The notes under the pieces were generated by a model. The model did not search any database and was not told where the DNA came from. It was given only the letters and a program-made list of their open reading frames with translations. Of a stretch of DNA of 64,000 bases, positions 63,862 to 64,000 are shown piece by piece. Each line of letters starts with the position of its first letter. The first letter of the stretch is position 1. A program made the translations under genes and the position numbers. The stretch is from an uncultured Moraxella sp. (GTDB lineage: Bacteria; Pseudomonadota; Gammaproteobacteria; Pseudomonadales; Moraxellaceae): positions 1-64,000 of the forward strand of contig CALTTC010000003.1 of NCBI GenBank assembly GCA_943908425.1. The letters are read 5' to 3'.

Positions 63862-63999
63862 TTACAGACGGTGCTGTGCGGGTAATTTTTTGATAAAATA
63901 CAATAACAACCCAAGCAGCCACCCAAGCAAAATAAATTCCAAAACCGCCACCATGATAACCACAGTCGGCGCTTGCTGATAGCTATCATTTAATAAGCC
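63862..63999 (-). CDS. C-terminal end of a membrane protein, cut by window edge
   Basis: A minus-strand frame is open from the window edge to a TAA at 63862-63864. It encodes 45 residues, including one strong hydrophobic helix (VVIMVAVLEFILLGWLLGLL) followed by a basic tail ending KKLPAQHRL. The composition is that of the end of a membrane protein. No family was recognised from so short a piece. It converges with zapA, eight bases between stops. Confidence 0.55.
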   Translation of the reverse strand, partial: GLLNDSYQQAPTVVIMVAVLEFILLGWLLGLLLYFIKKLPAQHRL

Positions 64000-64000
64000 A

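Noticed and set aside
63855..64000. 6S RNA expected downstream of zapA in some gammaproteobacteria
   Set aside because: The stretch is explained by the end of a minus-strand membrane protein and shows no 6S-like closed stem.

Overview
The window is a 64-kb piece of a chromosome from a gammaproteobacterium of the family Moraxellaceae, most likely Moraxella or a close relative. The evidence is moderately AT-rich DNA, the gammaproteobacterial gene order rlmN-pilF-rodZ-ispG-hisS-yfgM-bamB-der, the pairs accB-accC, cvpA-purF, lpxB-rnhB and ygfB/zapA, a cbb3 oxidase as a ccoNOQP operon, and a PnuC plus NadR-like pair for nicotinamide riboside salvage. The genus is an inference from protein resemblance and was not tested by search. 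No tRNA, rRNA, intact insertion sequence, prophage or CRISPR array was seen.

Layout. 0-2.3 kb: an NadR-like kinase cut by the window edge and carrying a 12-copy 9-bp repeat, then pnuC and an Mpo1-like membrane protein. 2.3-8.5 kb (minus strand): a PuuP-like permease, cca and ccoNOQP. 8.7-14.2 kb: an SCP2-like protein, a TRIC-family membrane protein, queH-queE, dapD and cysK. 14.6-21.1 kb: an FMN-binding stress-type protein, a fatty-acid desaturase, a lipoprotein, ilvD, an unknown gene, a HIT protein and an exported protein. 21.4-27.4 kb: ychF, a His-rich MliC-like lipoprotein, a FabR/DesT-like regulator, hda, a DUF2057 gene, lpxB and rnhB. 27.4-39.7 kb (minus strand): a PabC-like enzyme, a secreted metalloprotease-like protein, then the der to rlmN cluster, interrupted by an HrgA-like gene. 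39.9-53 kb: accBC, purF-cvpA, pyrD, sixA, a WG-repeat protein, gpsA, a nitroreductase, a two-gene restriction-modification system joined to zapE, and an alpha/beta hydrolase with a long repeat insertion. 53-64 kb: mutT-like, rpsT, nnr, slt, miaB, a broken ClpX-like AAA+ gene, argE, ygfB, a coiled-coil protein and zapA.

Most of the window is ordinary housekeeping: respiration, cell-envelope assembly, amino-acid, purine, pyrimidine and fatty-acid synthesis, queuosine synthesis and tRNA modification. Two insertions look like defence genes. One is a lone HARE-HTH plus PD-(D/E)xK protein between ispG and hisS. The other is a DNA methyltransferase and nuclease pair that starts one base after the zapE stop codon.

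The most unusual pattern is tandem duplication of short units. Intergenic spacers hold many exact or near-exact adjacent duplications of 14-17 bp. Two unrelated enzymes (QueE and a COG2945-type hydrolase) carry in-frame 15-bp repeats, which encode five-residue periodic insertions; in the hydrolase these look like a pentapeptide-repeat coil. The NadR-like gene carries twelve copies of a 9-bp unit coding Ser-Ala-Asn. All coding arrays have unit lengths divisible by three.
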